A stretch of 64,000 nt of DNA from Mariniblastus sp. (lineage in GTDB: Bacteria > Planctomycetota > Planctomycetia > Pirellulales > Pirellulaceae): NCBI GenBank assembly GCA_022447605.1, contig JAKVBG010000008.1, positions 1 through 64,000 of the forward strand, read 5' to 3'. Shown here one piece after another: positions 36,968 through 45,800 of this stretch. The stretch's first letter is position 1. Every line of letters starts with the position of its first letter. Below the pieces are notes generated by a model. The model was not told the origin of the DNA, made no database searches, and saw only the letters and a list, made by a program, of their open reading frames with translations. The position numbers and the translations under genes are program-made.

Positions 36968-37028
36968 AGTCAGTCGGGGGCCGGGGGTCGGTCCATACCA
37001 GCCCGTACAACCTGGGCTGTTTGGAGAC

Positions 37029-37056
37029 AATATAATCACCGACTCCCACATGAAAA
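37029..37056 (-). promoter_or_regulatory. Possible promoter of the antiporter operon
   Basis: On the - strand, TTTTCA (37056-37051) and TATATT (37034-37029) are spaced 16 bases apart, upstream of mnhE by 60 bases. The -10 matches the sigma-70 consensus at five positions, the -35 at four. It is a candidate only; planctomycete promoters are poorly defined. Confidence 0.35.
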
Positions 37057-37109
37057 AGACCAGTCGCGACCCGTTTTCGGCCTTCCTCAGATACGGCTGG
37101 CCCCGGCCC

Positions 37110-37145
37110 GGGGCGGATCGGGGCGGGATCGGGGTGGGAATGGGG
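37110..37145 (+). repeat. G-rich tandem repeat with quadruplex potential
   Basis: Four GGGG runs begin at 37110, 37120, 37131 and 37142 in a degenerate 10-11 base repeat (GGGGCGGGATC-like). Two extra GGG runs lie between them. The + strand could form a G-quadruplex. It lies in the 202-base gap between the receiver/RsbW-like gene and mnhE, upstream of the antiporter promoter candidate. Confidence 0.55.
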
Positions 37146-37169
37146 CGTTTCCGCAGCCAGCGGCCTGGC

Positions 37170-38063
37170 TCAGTCTTCCGAACCAGGGGCCGGTCGAATC
37201 TTGGTAAACGTAATCTGATTGCCGACCTGGTTGTGGACCACCTGGTTCATGAAGGAGCGGATCAGGAACAGCCCGCGACCGCCAACCTTCTGCACATTCT
37301 CGGCAGCCGTGGGGTCCGGGATATCAGCCGGGTCAAACCCGCGCCCTTCATCCGAAATCTGAATGCAGACGTGCTGGTCCGAAAACTCCGCTTGCACACG
37401 CACTTTCCGGTCGCAGTAAGGTGACTGTTGGCGGCGTTGCTGGATTTGCCGATAGTATTCCGCGTCGTCACCGTCGCGGAGGTCGGCCGAAACTTCCAGA
37501 TTGCCATGATGCATCGCGTTGACCAGAGCCTCGTCGATCGCCATCCCGATCTGCAATTGGTCGCGACTGGACCAGGCCGGCATCGAATGCTGGAGGTGTT
37601 CAATCAGGGGACCGATCAGGCCCAGATCGTTCTCCAAAACAAAAGCGAGGTTCGTGGGAATGGGCTGGTTCTTGACCACGGCCGACGCAGCCAGGTGTTG
37701 GGACAGCTCCAGAACCTGGCGAACCGTTCTGACCAGATCCTTTTCCAGAACTGATTTGGGGGAATAGCTGGCGGCCCCATGCTGCAACGCCTCGATCGCC
37801 GTTTTCTCGCTCCCGTGCGAGGTGATGAGCACCACCGGCAAGTTGCTGTAATCCCGCTTGACCGCTTTGACCAGCTCGAGGCCATCGACCACCGGCATCT
37901 GCAAATCGGTCACGATCAGATCAGGCTTCGACTCCGGCAACATGGCCAGGGCCTGGCCGCCATCGTTGGCAAACTCGATTTCCATGTCGGCCTGTTGACC
38001 GAGCAAAGCACCAATCAGGTGGCGGTCGATCGGGTTGTCATCGATGACCAGTATTTTTACCAC
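37170..38063 (-). CDS. Response-regulator receiver fused to an RsbW-like histidine-kinase ATPase domain
   Basis: 297 residues. Residues 1-120 are a receiver domain (KILVIDDNPIDR, phospho-acceptor Asp in DLIVTDLQMP, later Ser/Lys in HGSEKTA and PKSVLEK). Residues about 150-297 are a HATPase_c domain of the anti-sigma-factor kinase type: N-box DEALVNAMHHGNLE, G1 box DEGRGFDPADIPDP and G2 box GGRGLFLIRSFM. No His-phosphotransfer helix exists, so it probably phosphorylates an antagonist protein on Ser/Thr under receiver control, as in partner-switching pathways. GTG at 38063 is preferred because an AGAGG sequence lies eight bases before it; an upstream ATG (38126) and other frames are less likely. 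No STAS-domain partner or sigma factor is next to it. Confidence 0.82.
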   Translation of the reverse strand: MVKILVIDDNPIDRHLIGALLGQQADMEIEFANDGGQALAMLPESKPDLIVTDLQMPVVDGLELVKAVKRDYSNLPVVLITSHGSEKTAIEALQHGAASYSPKSVLEKDLVRTVRQVLELSQHLAASAVVKNQPIPTNLAFVLENDLGLIGPLIEHLQHSMPAWSSRDQLQIGMAIDEALVNAMHHGNLEVSADLRDGDDAEYYRQIQQRRQQSPYCDRKVRVQAEFSDQHVCIQISDEGRGFDPADIPDPTAAENVQKVGGRGLFLIRSFMNQVVHNQVGNQITFTKIRPAPGSED

Positions 38064-38149
38064 GCGCAACACCTCTTGCTCGGAACCCAGCAAGCCCTCG
38101 TTCCCACAGGAACAACCGTCAACCATTGTTGACCAACAACCGATCCGGT

Positions 38150-38884
38150 TCAATCTTGGAATTGACGAATATCGACAAACCCACCCGATTCGACCGTCGA
38201 TTCGATCCGGTCGAACAGACGTCTCAATTTGGTCCCCACCACCCCCGGTGTCGGCATCTGGTCAGTGCCTCGATGACTCCTTAGCACTTCCAGCGATTCA
38301 AAGCGGTCGTCGGGGGGGTGGCTGCAGAGGTATTCCTGCATGGCCGTATCGACCAGACCGGGAGCTACTGACGCAAACCAGGTGTCGGGTTGTTCGCGGG
38401 CGTACAGTTGGATCAACATGTTCAGGGCCGATTTCGAGATGGCATAACCGTTCCAGCCCCGCTTGCCGTTGACGGCCGCCCCGGAAGAGATACCAATCAC
38501 GCGACGGATCGTGAGCGGTTGTCGAAACAGCGCATCGAGGACCCGTTTATTAGCCCACACGTTGATATCCATCAGCGCCCGCAGTTCCCCCAGAGAGACC
38601 GCTTCCATATCCGCCATGCGGCCGATCGCGCCCGCATTCAAGACAACCGTATCAAGTCGCTGGCAACCGCCCAGGAGTTCCGCCAGGCCGGGACCGACCT
38701 CGGATTCGCAAACCAGGTCCAGCGGTCGGAAAAAAAACTGTGGATGCTGCTCCAGCCCAGCAGCGGGCGGACGGCGACTGACCCCCCAAACCGAAGCGCC
38801 CCGCTGCAGATATTCAATCGCCAGGCCCTCGCCGATACCGGAGCTGACCCCGGTAATCAAAACATGCTCGGATTTATCAACCAT
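38150..38884 (-). CDS. Short-chain dehydrogenase/reductase
   Basis: 244 residues. LITGVSSGIGEGLAIEYL at residues 8-25 is the NAD(P) site, LNAGAIG near residue 80 the N-A-G motif, GISSGAA near residue 130 the catalytic Ser region, and YAISK near residue 145 the Tyr/Lys pair. An Arg-Arg after the second strand (SRRPP) suggests NADP(H). The substrate is unknown; the length and NAG context resemble classical sepiapterin-reductase-like SDRs. ATG at 38884 precedes the nucleotide site directly; the longer frame to 39130 is rejected as it overlaps the next gene. The coding sequence ends 86 bases before the receiver gene, so both may share a transcript. Confidence 0.82.
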   Translation of the reverse strand: MVDKSEHVLITGVSSGIGEGLAIEYLQRGASVWGVSRRPPAAGLEQHPQFFFRPLDLVCESEVGPGLAELLGGCQRLDTVVLNAGAIGRMADMEAVSLGELRALMDINVWANKRVLDALFRQPLTIRRVIGISSGAAVNGKRGWNGYAISKSALNMLIQLYAREQPDTWFASVAPGLVDTAMQEYLCSHPPDDRFESLEVLRSHRGTDQMPTPGVVGTKLRRLFDRIESTVESGGFVDIRQFQD

Positions 38885-38999
38885 CTCTACTCTCACCAGT
38901 AACCCGTTTGCCAACCAGTTCCATCCCTGTTGCCGGCCAAGGCGCAGTGGCCCATCGATCGGCCCGGCCGGGAATGGAGGCCCAGCTTTGTCGCATCGA

Positions 39000-39539
39000 C
39001 TACTCGACACCCTCCCAGTCAAACTCGGTGGAATAGGTCGCCCGATCCTTGGTCGGTCGCCGAGCGTAGATCCGGACATATTTGAGGGGGTTGTACCGCA
39101 AGTCGAATGTCGCGCCGGTTCGGCTGACAAATCGATGCAGTTGAAATCTCCGCTCCTCGCCCGCCGGAATCGGTTCCCGTTCGTAAATCTGGTAATGCCG
39201 GTTGATTTGGATATTGAGGTGGGTCCAATCCTGGTCGCTCTCGTTGCGAATCACCAGATCAGCCGACGGGACCGCAGGACGCTCGGTATAGTCCTGCTGG
39301 TAGAAAGTTGCCGACGGCAGACCCTCGGCCGAAACGGACGCCTGGAGATCCCCCTCGTGGACTTGGGGAAGGTAGAGAAACATGACTGTGATCAGCCCGA
39401 CCGGGATGACACACATGGCCACCAGGGTCGTGGTCAGGGCCCGGTGGCTCAACTTGGGCGCCCGTTGATAGGAAGTCGATTCCAGGCCGGGTGGAATCGC
39501 TTGGTCGGGGGAGGGTGTTTCCGTCTTCGTCGTGCTCAT
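39000..39539 (-). CDS. Hypothetical single-pass membrane protein
   Basis: 179 residues, not recognised. It has a polar Thr/Ser/Pro-rich N-terminus of about 35 residues, one membrane helix (about 36-58, TLVAMCVIPVGLITVMFLYL), and a soluble outer domain of about 120 residues. That domain contains several aromatic residues and a VIRNESDQDWTHLNIQIN stretch that could be beta-sandwich-like. It faces the RegB gene head to head; the 120 bases between hold a TATAAC at 39612-39617 that might serve the RegB direction. Function unknown. Confidence 0.6.
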   Translation of the reverse strand: MSTTKTETPSPDQAIPPGLESTSYQRAPKLSHRALTTTLVAMCVIPVGLITVMFLYLPQVHEGDLQASVSAEGLPSATFYQQDYTERPAVPSADLVIRNESDQDWTHLNIQINRHYQIYEREPIPAGEERRFQLHRFVSRTGATFDLRYNPLKYVRIYARRPTKDRATYSTEFDWEGVE

Positions 39540-39659
39540 GCTGGGCCGTCCTTCCTGCCACCGTTTTCGGGGAATCCACTTGGCTATTTACCGGCGCAGG
39601 TCAATTTCAAGTATAACGGTAAGTGACCTTTTTCATCATGCCCTAATTTGCGACTCTCC

Positions 39660-41000
39660 ATGCCGCGAGAAACCGATCGTTTTATCGTCAATGCGACCTG
39701 GCTCATCAAGTTGAGGTGGGTTGCTGTGATTGGCCAGATGTTGACGGTCATCGCGGTCATTTTCCTGTTTGGTATCCAGATTGACATGCTCTGGGCACTG
39801 TGGACCGTGATCGGCCTGACGGCCGCTTCCAACCTGGTCCTGCTGCTCTGGTTTACCCGCTGGTCAACGAGCCAGGATCGGAAACGATTGAACTGGGACT
39901 CGATTCTCGGGCTGACAATGGTCATGGACATGTTTTCCCTGACCGCGCTGTTGTTCGCCTCGGGGGGACCCAACAACCCGTTCTTCCTGTTCTTTTTCGT
40001 CAACCTCTGCCTCTCCGCCCTCGTTCTGAACCGCAATTGGGCCTGGGGACTTAACCTGTTGGCCCTGGTCTGTTTTGCCTGGCTGATGTTTGACCACCAC
40101 CAGATCAAGGAACTCGATTTTGGCGATTGGCTGTTGCCCTACCGTGAGAGCGGTCAACTGACCTTGCCCCAACTTGGCCTGCTCGTCGCTTTTTCCGCCT
40201 GTGGCAGTGTGATTGTCTACTTCATGACGCGTTTGACGGCCGAATTGCGGCAGCAGCAACAAGACCTGGAACGAGTCCAGGAAATGCAATCTCGCAACGA
40301 GAAACTGGAGGCCCTCGGTACGCTGGCCGCGGGTGCGGCTCACGAACTCTCCACGCCACTCTCCACGATTGCCGTCGTCGCCCGCGATGTGGAGAAGGCC
40401 TTCCAGGAGAACCCTCCCGATTTTGAGGGAGCCGACAGCGTGGTCGAGGACGTTCACTTGATCCGCAGCCAGCTGGACCGTTGCCGCAAAATCCTGAACC
40501 GCATGTCAAGCCGCGCGGGCCAGCCGGCTGGAACGGAGTACGAACAGGTCACCATCGAAGAACTGGTCAACGCGGTCCTCTCGGAATTACCCGAAAGCCG
40601 CCAGGTTGCTGTCGATCTGGATGACTCGCTGGCCGGTGAAAAGATCTCGGTTCCCCTGGATGAACTCGGCCAAGCCCTCCGTGGCCTGATCCAGAACGCC
40701 CTGGACGCAGGGCCCGAATCGGTCCATATCAACATCGTACGGGCCAAACGGTACTGGCTGTGGATGATCGACGACCGTGGGCCAGGCATGACACCGGAAA
40801 TTCTGAACCGGGTGAGCGAACCATTTTTTACCACCAAGCAGCCGGGCAAGGGGATGGGCCTCGGTTTGTTCCTGGCCGAAAACGTGATCGGTCGGCTGGG
40901 GGGTGAGATCCAAATCGAATCGACGCCGGGCGAAGGGACCCGGGTCGTGGTCCGCATCCCGGAGGAGCCCGTCAGGGGATTGGAACATTTTAACCGGTAA
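39660..41000 (+). CDS. regB: RegB/PrrB-like redox sensor histidine kinase
   Basis: 446 residues. Six N-terminal helices include FASGGPNNPFFLFFFV near residue 105, the GGxxNPF heptad of RegB quinone sensing, and RWVAVIGQMLTV near residue 21 is also family-like. The H-box is ALGTLAAGAAHELSTPLSTIAV (near residue 225). RSQLDRCRKILNRM near residue 275 includes a Cys that matches the redox-active Cys position of RegB. Then come the N-, G1- and G2-boxes (LIQNALDAG, DDRGPGM, GKGMGLGLFLAE). It should sense quinone or redox state and phosphorylate the adjacent RegA-like regulator. ATG at 39660; TTG at 39648 is possible. It lies upstream of the respiratory operon. Confidence 0.86.
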   Translation: MPRETDRFIVNATWLIKLRWVAVIGQMLTVIAVIFLFGIQIDMLWALWTVIGLTAASNLVLLLWFTRWSTSQDRKRLNWDSILGLTMVMDMFSLTALLFASGGPNNPFFLFFFVNLCLSALVLNRNWAWGLNLLALVCFAWLMFDHHQIKELDFGDWLLPYRESGQLTLPQLGLLVAFSACGSVIVYFMTRLTAELRQQQQDLERVQEMQSRNEKLEALGTLAAGAAHELSTPLSTIAVVARDVEKAFQENPPDFEGADSVVEDVHLIRSQLDRCRKILNRMSSRAGQPAGTEYEQVTIEELVNAVLSELPESRQVAVDLDDSLAGEKISVPLDELGQALRGLIQNALDAGPESVHINIVRAKRYWLWMIDDRGPGMTPEILNRVSEPFFTTKQPGKGMGLGLFLAENVIGRLGGEIQIESTPGEGTRVVVRIPEEPVRGLEHFNR

Positions 41001-41118
41001 AAACAGGAAGGAAGGACCGGGCAGGCCTGAAACGCAAACCGTTTTCGATTCTAATGACAGCCAGACACGGTTGTTCCTGTTCCCATCAACCCGCGAACCC
41101 TGGGTGATCCGAGCTACC

Positions 41119-41646
41119 ATGAACGATGAAAACACCATCCTGGTCGTCGACGATGACGACGTTCTTCGATCGCGGCTCGAAAAAGCCTTCAGCAGCCGGG
41201 GCCTCGTCGTTTACACAGCTTCCGACTACGACGAGGCGATCGAACTGGCCCGGGCCAACTCTCCGGACATGGCCGTATTGGACCTCAAGATGCCGGGGCG
41301 GGGTGGCATGGAACTGCTCCGGGAGATCAAGCAGCTCTCGCCGTCGACCAAAGTGGTCATGCTGACCGGCTACGGGAGCATCACCAACGCGGTCGAGGCG
41401 GTTAAACTGGGCGCCCTGAATTACATCACCAAACCGGCCGATGCCGATCAGGTCCTGGGCGCCTTTGGGGCACCCGCCGAGCCGATCGAGCCGGCCGAAT
41501 TCCCGCCACCCTCGCTCGCTTCGGCCGAATGGGAGCATATCCAGCGCGTGTTGGCCGACTGTGGAGGCAACATCTCGGAAGCGGCCCGTCGGCTCGATAT
41601 TCCCCGCCGAACACTCCAGCGAAAACTGAAAAAGAACGCTCCCTGA
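41119..41646 (+). CDS. regA: RegA/ActR-like response regulator
   Basis: 175 residues. The receiver domain has VVDDDDVLRS, acceptor Asp in MAVLDLKMPG, Thr in MLTGYG and Lys in YITKPAD. A short proline-containing hinge (EFPPPS) joins it to a Fis-type helix-turn-helix, CGGNISEAARRLDIPRRTLQRKL. This is the compact architecture of RegA/PrrA. ATG at 41119 lies 118 bases after regB; upstream codons in this frame run through regB and are ignored. Its likely targets include the ACIII/oxidase operon directly downstream, given what is known of RegA in other bacteria. Confidence 0.86.
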   Translation: MNDENTILVVDDDDVLRSRLEKAFSSRGLVVYTASDYDEAIELARANSPDMAVLDLKMPGRGGMELLREIKQLSPSTKVVMLTGYGSITNAVEAVKLGALNYITKPADADQVLGAFGAPAEPIEPAEFPPPSLASAEWEHIQRVLADCGGNISEAARRLDIPRRTLQRKLKKNAP

Positions 41647-42091
41647 GCCGGTTTAAGCCGTTTTTTCCCATCCAAAGCGAGCCTCCACGCCTCGCCCGGT
41701 CGGCCGGCAGAGGCCCCCAGCCACCCCGCTGCCGCCTCCTCTCTGGAGGCGGCTTGCAGCCGCCAAGGCAACCCGCCCATTCAGGTCTCCCTGCGACCCT
41801 TGACCAGGGCGGCCAAAACGGGGTTTTTTGGCCCGCCGAACCCCTTGACGACTGGCCATTTGAAGCGTAAAAAACCGACATGAAAAGTAATTTACCCCCC
41901 CAAAAGTATGCGACGAATTACCACGTCGATTTTGATATTGGTTTTAATTAGATTCTGCAGTCAAATGCGAGTGGGGTTCCGCGCTCGATCCGGCGCATCC
42001 AGGGTGGCCATTTTGGCGGCGCTGAACAAGGTTATGAACCTTGTGAAAACGACGACTCTCTCGATTCGATTTCTTTTGGATTGCACACAAT
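41647..42091. other. 445-base intergenic region before the ACIII operon
   Basis: No gene is supported. It contains a strong hairpin (41731-41753), a run of seven C at 41894-41900, a CGAC-N10-GTCG inverted repeat at 41911-41928, and an AT-rich stretch around 41929-41955 that would suit a promoter. The CGAC/GTCG element resembles in a general way RegA-type half-sites, but I cannot score it. This region is the natural place for redox control of the respiratory operon. Confidence 0.5.
41731..41753 (+). terminator. Strong hairpin downstream of regA
   Basis: GCCGCCTCC (41731-41739) and GGAGGCGGC (41745-41753) form a perfect 9-bp stem with a TCTCT loop, about 85 bases after the regA stop. There is no T-run, so it may end transcription in a rho-dependent way or protect the 3' end. 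Confidence 0.4.
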
Positions 42092-42769
42092 ATGCAAGAG
42101 TTTCACTTTCCCAACTGGGTGAACAAATTTACGTTGATGATGATGGCCGGCGGACTGCTGGTGGCCGGTTACTTGGCGACCTGCCTGTTTGCCGCCATCA
42201 ATCCGTCCATCATCAACATCGGGCACCAGCCGACCCAGCCGGTTCCATTCAGCCACAAGCTCCACGCCGGTCGGCTGAAAATGGATTGCCGTTACTGTCA
42301 CAACACAGTGGAAAAAACGGGACATGCGGCCGTACCCCCCACGGCCACCTGCGGCAATTGCCACGGGGCCGACCTGACCAAGCCAGGGACAACCCTTGGG
42401 GTGGTCCACCCGGACAGCCCGTTGCTCAAACCGATCCGCGTCAGCCTGGAAACCAACGACCCGGTCCTCTGGACGCGGGTTCATGATCTGCCCGACTTTG
42501 TCTATTTCAACCACTCGGCTCACGTTAACCGGGGCGTCAGCTGCGTTTCCTGTCACGGCCGCATCGACAAGATGGAAGTGGTCACGCAAGTAGAGCCGAT
42601 GTCCATGAAGTGGTGCCTCGATTGCCATCGCAACCCGGCACCCAATATTCGCGACCCGCAGCTCGTCACCAAGCTCGACTTCAAGAGTGACGACCCAAAC
42701 TACCACGAGACCTGGGCTGAAAAACTGGGGGTCAACCCCAACACGAATTGCAGCACCTGTCACCGTTGA
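42092..42769 (+). CDS. actA: Alternative complex III multiheme cytochrome c subunit ActA
   Basis: 225 residues with one N-terminal membrane helix (about 14-37) and five CxxCH haem-c sites: CRYCH (66-70), CGNCH (87-91), CVSCH, CLDCH and CSTCH. That is the pentahaem pattern of ActA from Rhodothermus and Flavobacterium ACIII. It faces the periplasm and passes electrons from the quinol-oxidising core towards cytochrome c or the oxidase. It is the first gene of the operon, followed 62 bases later by actB. ATG 42092 has no evident Shine-Dalgarno sequence. Confidence 0.92.
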   Translation: MQEFHFPNWVNKFTLMMMAGGLLVAGYLATCLFAAINPSIINIGHQPTQPVPFSHKLHAGRLKMDCRYCHNTVEKTGHAAVPPTATCGNCHGADLTKPGTTLGVVHPDSPLLKPIRVSLETNDPVLWTRVHDLPDFVYFNHSAHVNRGVSCVSCHGRIDKMEVVTQVEPMSMKWCLDCHRNPAPNIRDPQLVTKLDFKSDDPNYHETWAEKLGVNPNTNCSTCHR

Positions 42770-42831
42770 TGAATTCGTTGATTCCCCTGAGAAAACATAT
42801 CCATAATCGTAGCCAGTAAAGCTCGAACAAC

Positions 42832-45800
42832 ATGAACAGACCGAAACTCAAAGCCGACACCAACATCGAACAGATGGAACAATCGCCCGAGCTGCAACAG
42901 GCAATCGAGCGTGATTTTGGATCAGCCATCAGCGAATTGCCGGATGGATTTTCGCGGCGCCGTTGGATGCAGCTGATGGGCGCTTCGCTCGCCCTGGGAG
43001 GGATGACGGGCTGCCGGTACAAGGAAGAACAGATTGCGCCGTACGCGTTTCGCCCGCAAAACCGCGTCCCCGGTGTATCGGAAAAATTTGCCTCCACCTT
43101 TGATTTTGGCGGAGTGGCCCAGCCGTTGCTGGCCACCTGCTTCGATGGCCGGCCGATCAAGCTGGACGGGAATCCGGATCACCCAAATTCCCATGGCGCA
43201 TCGACTTCTTACACGCAAGCTCGAATTCTTGAGCCTTATGATCCGGAGCGATTGCGAACCCCGATGCGAATGAACCAGGCCGAATCGAAACCGGATGCGG
43301 TTCACAATGAACAGAACTGGGAAGCGCTGCAAAAATTTGCCCAGCCGTTGTTGAGTGCTTCCGATCTTTCCTCGGTCGCCTTTCTCTCCGAACAGATCAG
43401 CTCGCCCAGCCTGTTGAAACTGAAGAAACAGCTGGAAGCCAAGGGGGCCAAGTGGTTTGTCTATGCCCCAATCAACAGCGACCAGCAGCTGGCCGGATCC
43501 AGGCAGGCTTTCGGCAAAGCATTGCGGCCCCACTACCAGTTCGACCAGGCAAAAATCATCCTGACACTCGACGCCGACCCGCTCAACATGGACCCCAACG
43601 GACCGGCCAACGCGCGGGGTTTCGCCCTCAACCGCGATCCGGACCAGGAAAAAATGAGCCGCATGTATGCGGTCGAAAGCCAGTTTACCTTGACCGGTGC
43701 AGCGGCCGACCATCGCATGTCGGTCACCAGTGCCGAGATGGCCGGTTTTGTCGGTTCCCTGGCCGCAGCCATTGAAGCGACCACGGGCAAGATCAACCCG
43801 GATCTCCCCTACCGCGAAAAGATGTTGGCCTGTATCGCCCAGGACCTGGTCGATCACAAGGGCGCCAGCATGATCATCTGCGGGGAACGCCAGCCGGCCG
43901 AGGTCCACGCCGCCGTTCACGCACTGAATCACAAGCTGGGCAACCACGACAAGACGATCCTGTTCACTGAATTGCCCGAATCGGACACGCAGAACCACCT
44001 GAAAGCGATCCAGGATTTTGCCGGCGGCACGTTTAAAACGGCCGTGATCGTGGGTGGCAACCCGGTCTATACGGCGCCTCGCGCTCTGAAGATTGGGGAG
44101 GCGATCAAGGGGATTGGCAACACGATCTACCTCGGACAGTACCGTAACGAAACGGCCCGCTGTTGCCAATGGATCGGCAACCCGTCTCATCCCCTGGAGG
44201 CCTGGACCGACGGTTATGCCTACGATGGGTCCGTTTGCATTGGTCAGCCGCTAATTCGCCCCCTGTTCAACAGCCTGTCGGAGATCGAGCTGCTGTCGAC
44301 CTGGATGGGTTTGAAGACGACCGACGGCATGACGATTGTCAAGGAAACCTCCGGCCTGGCCGACAACGAATGGTCGCAGTCGGTACACGATGGTTTCATC
44401 AAGGATTCAGCCTCTCAACCAGTCTCGGCAGCGCTGGCCGGTGGTGTCAAAATGCCAGCTGCCACCAACGGCTGGCGGGAGGATTGGGATGGTTCCACGC
44501 TGGAGCTCGTCTTCACGCCGAGCAGCTCGGTGTACGATGGCCGGTTTGCCAACAATGCCTGGCTGCAGGAATTGCCCGATGCCTTGACCAAACTGACCTG
44601 GGATAACGCCTTGCTGGTCAGCCCCAATACATACGACGTTTTAAAGAAAAGCGGCATCCGGACGCAGATGATCGCCAACGTGACGGTGGGAGATGAAATG
44701 GTCGGCTTGCCGGTCCTGATTCAACCGGGCCAAGCCGACGGCTCGCTCGGTGTGGCGATCGGTTATGGACGAACAGCGGCCGGGCGCGTAGGGGGTGATG
44801 GCTGGACCGGGGTGGATCCGGTCGGCGTGGATGTCAATCCTCTGCGAACCGCCAAGAACTGGCATTTCACTTCGATCGAGGCGCCTACCGAGACGGGCAC
44901 CTCGTACCGGCTGGCCCTGGTTCAGGACCCCTGGAACATCGACTCGGTCGGGCGAAATGAGATCCAAAATCGAATGTTCATGAACAAGGACAAGCGGGAG
45001 TCCAACCGGAGTTCGCTGGTTCGGGAAGGGTCCTTTGAGAGCTACAAAGCGTTCCTGGCCGAGCACCCGATCGAGCATTCTGACGACCACCACGAAGACG
45101 ATCATCACAACGGCGATCACCAGGACGGACACGCATCGCGCCCGGCCAAATCGGGCGCCCTGCCCGTCATCAACAATGTCTCGTTCCTGCAGCCTGTCGA
45201 GGACGACGATCATGGCGACGATCATGGCGGCGATCATGGCGGCCACGGGCACGCGCACTGGCCGGAAGCGTTCCACTTGCATCACCAGAACTTTGACATC
45301 ACCCCGGGCGCTCGTCGCGTTTACGAATTTCGTCCCGACGAGGGGCCAGAGCAAGGTCACCGCTGGGGCATGACGATCGACCTGACCAAGTGTCTTGGCT
45401 GTCACGCCTGCGTGGTCAGCTGCCAGGCAGAAAACAACATTCCGGTCGTTGGCAAAGACGAGGTGTGGCGAGGTCGTGAAATGCACTGGCTGCGAATCGA
45501 CCGCTACTACGGCGACAACCTCTACAACAGCCAGGCCAAAGACAAGATGGTGATCCACCAGCCAGTGTCCTGCCATCACTGCGAAAACGCGCCTTGTGAA
45601 ACGGTCTGCCCGGTGGCGGCGACCGTCCACAGCTCGGAAGGTCTGAACGACATGGTTTACAACCGCTGTATCGGCACTCGCTACTGTGGCAACAACTGCC
45701 CGTACAAGGTTCGGCGATTCAATTACTTCAACTACACCGATGCGGTCACCTTCCTGAAGTACCCAGGCGCCAACAAGATGTCCGACGCCGACCTGGCGAT

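Noticed and set aside
38885..39130. N-terminal extension of the SDR to 39130
   Set aside because: It would overlap the upstream gene by about 130 bases and encodes Pro/Ser/Arg-rich sequence; the ATG at 38884 fits the SDR fold exactly.
41529..41870. Possible short gene in the gap after regA
   Set aside because: Starts inside regA in another frame and encodes Pro/Arg-rich sequence with no features; the region is better seen as a regulatory gap with a hairpin.
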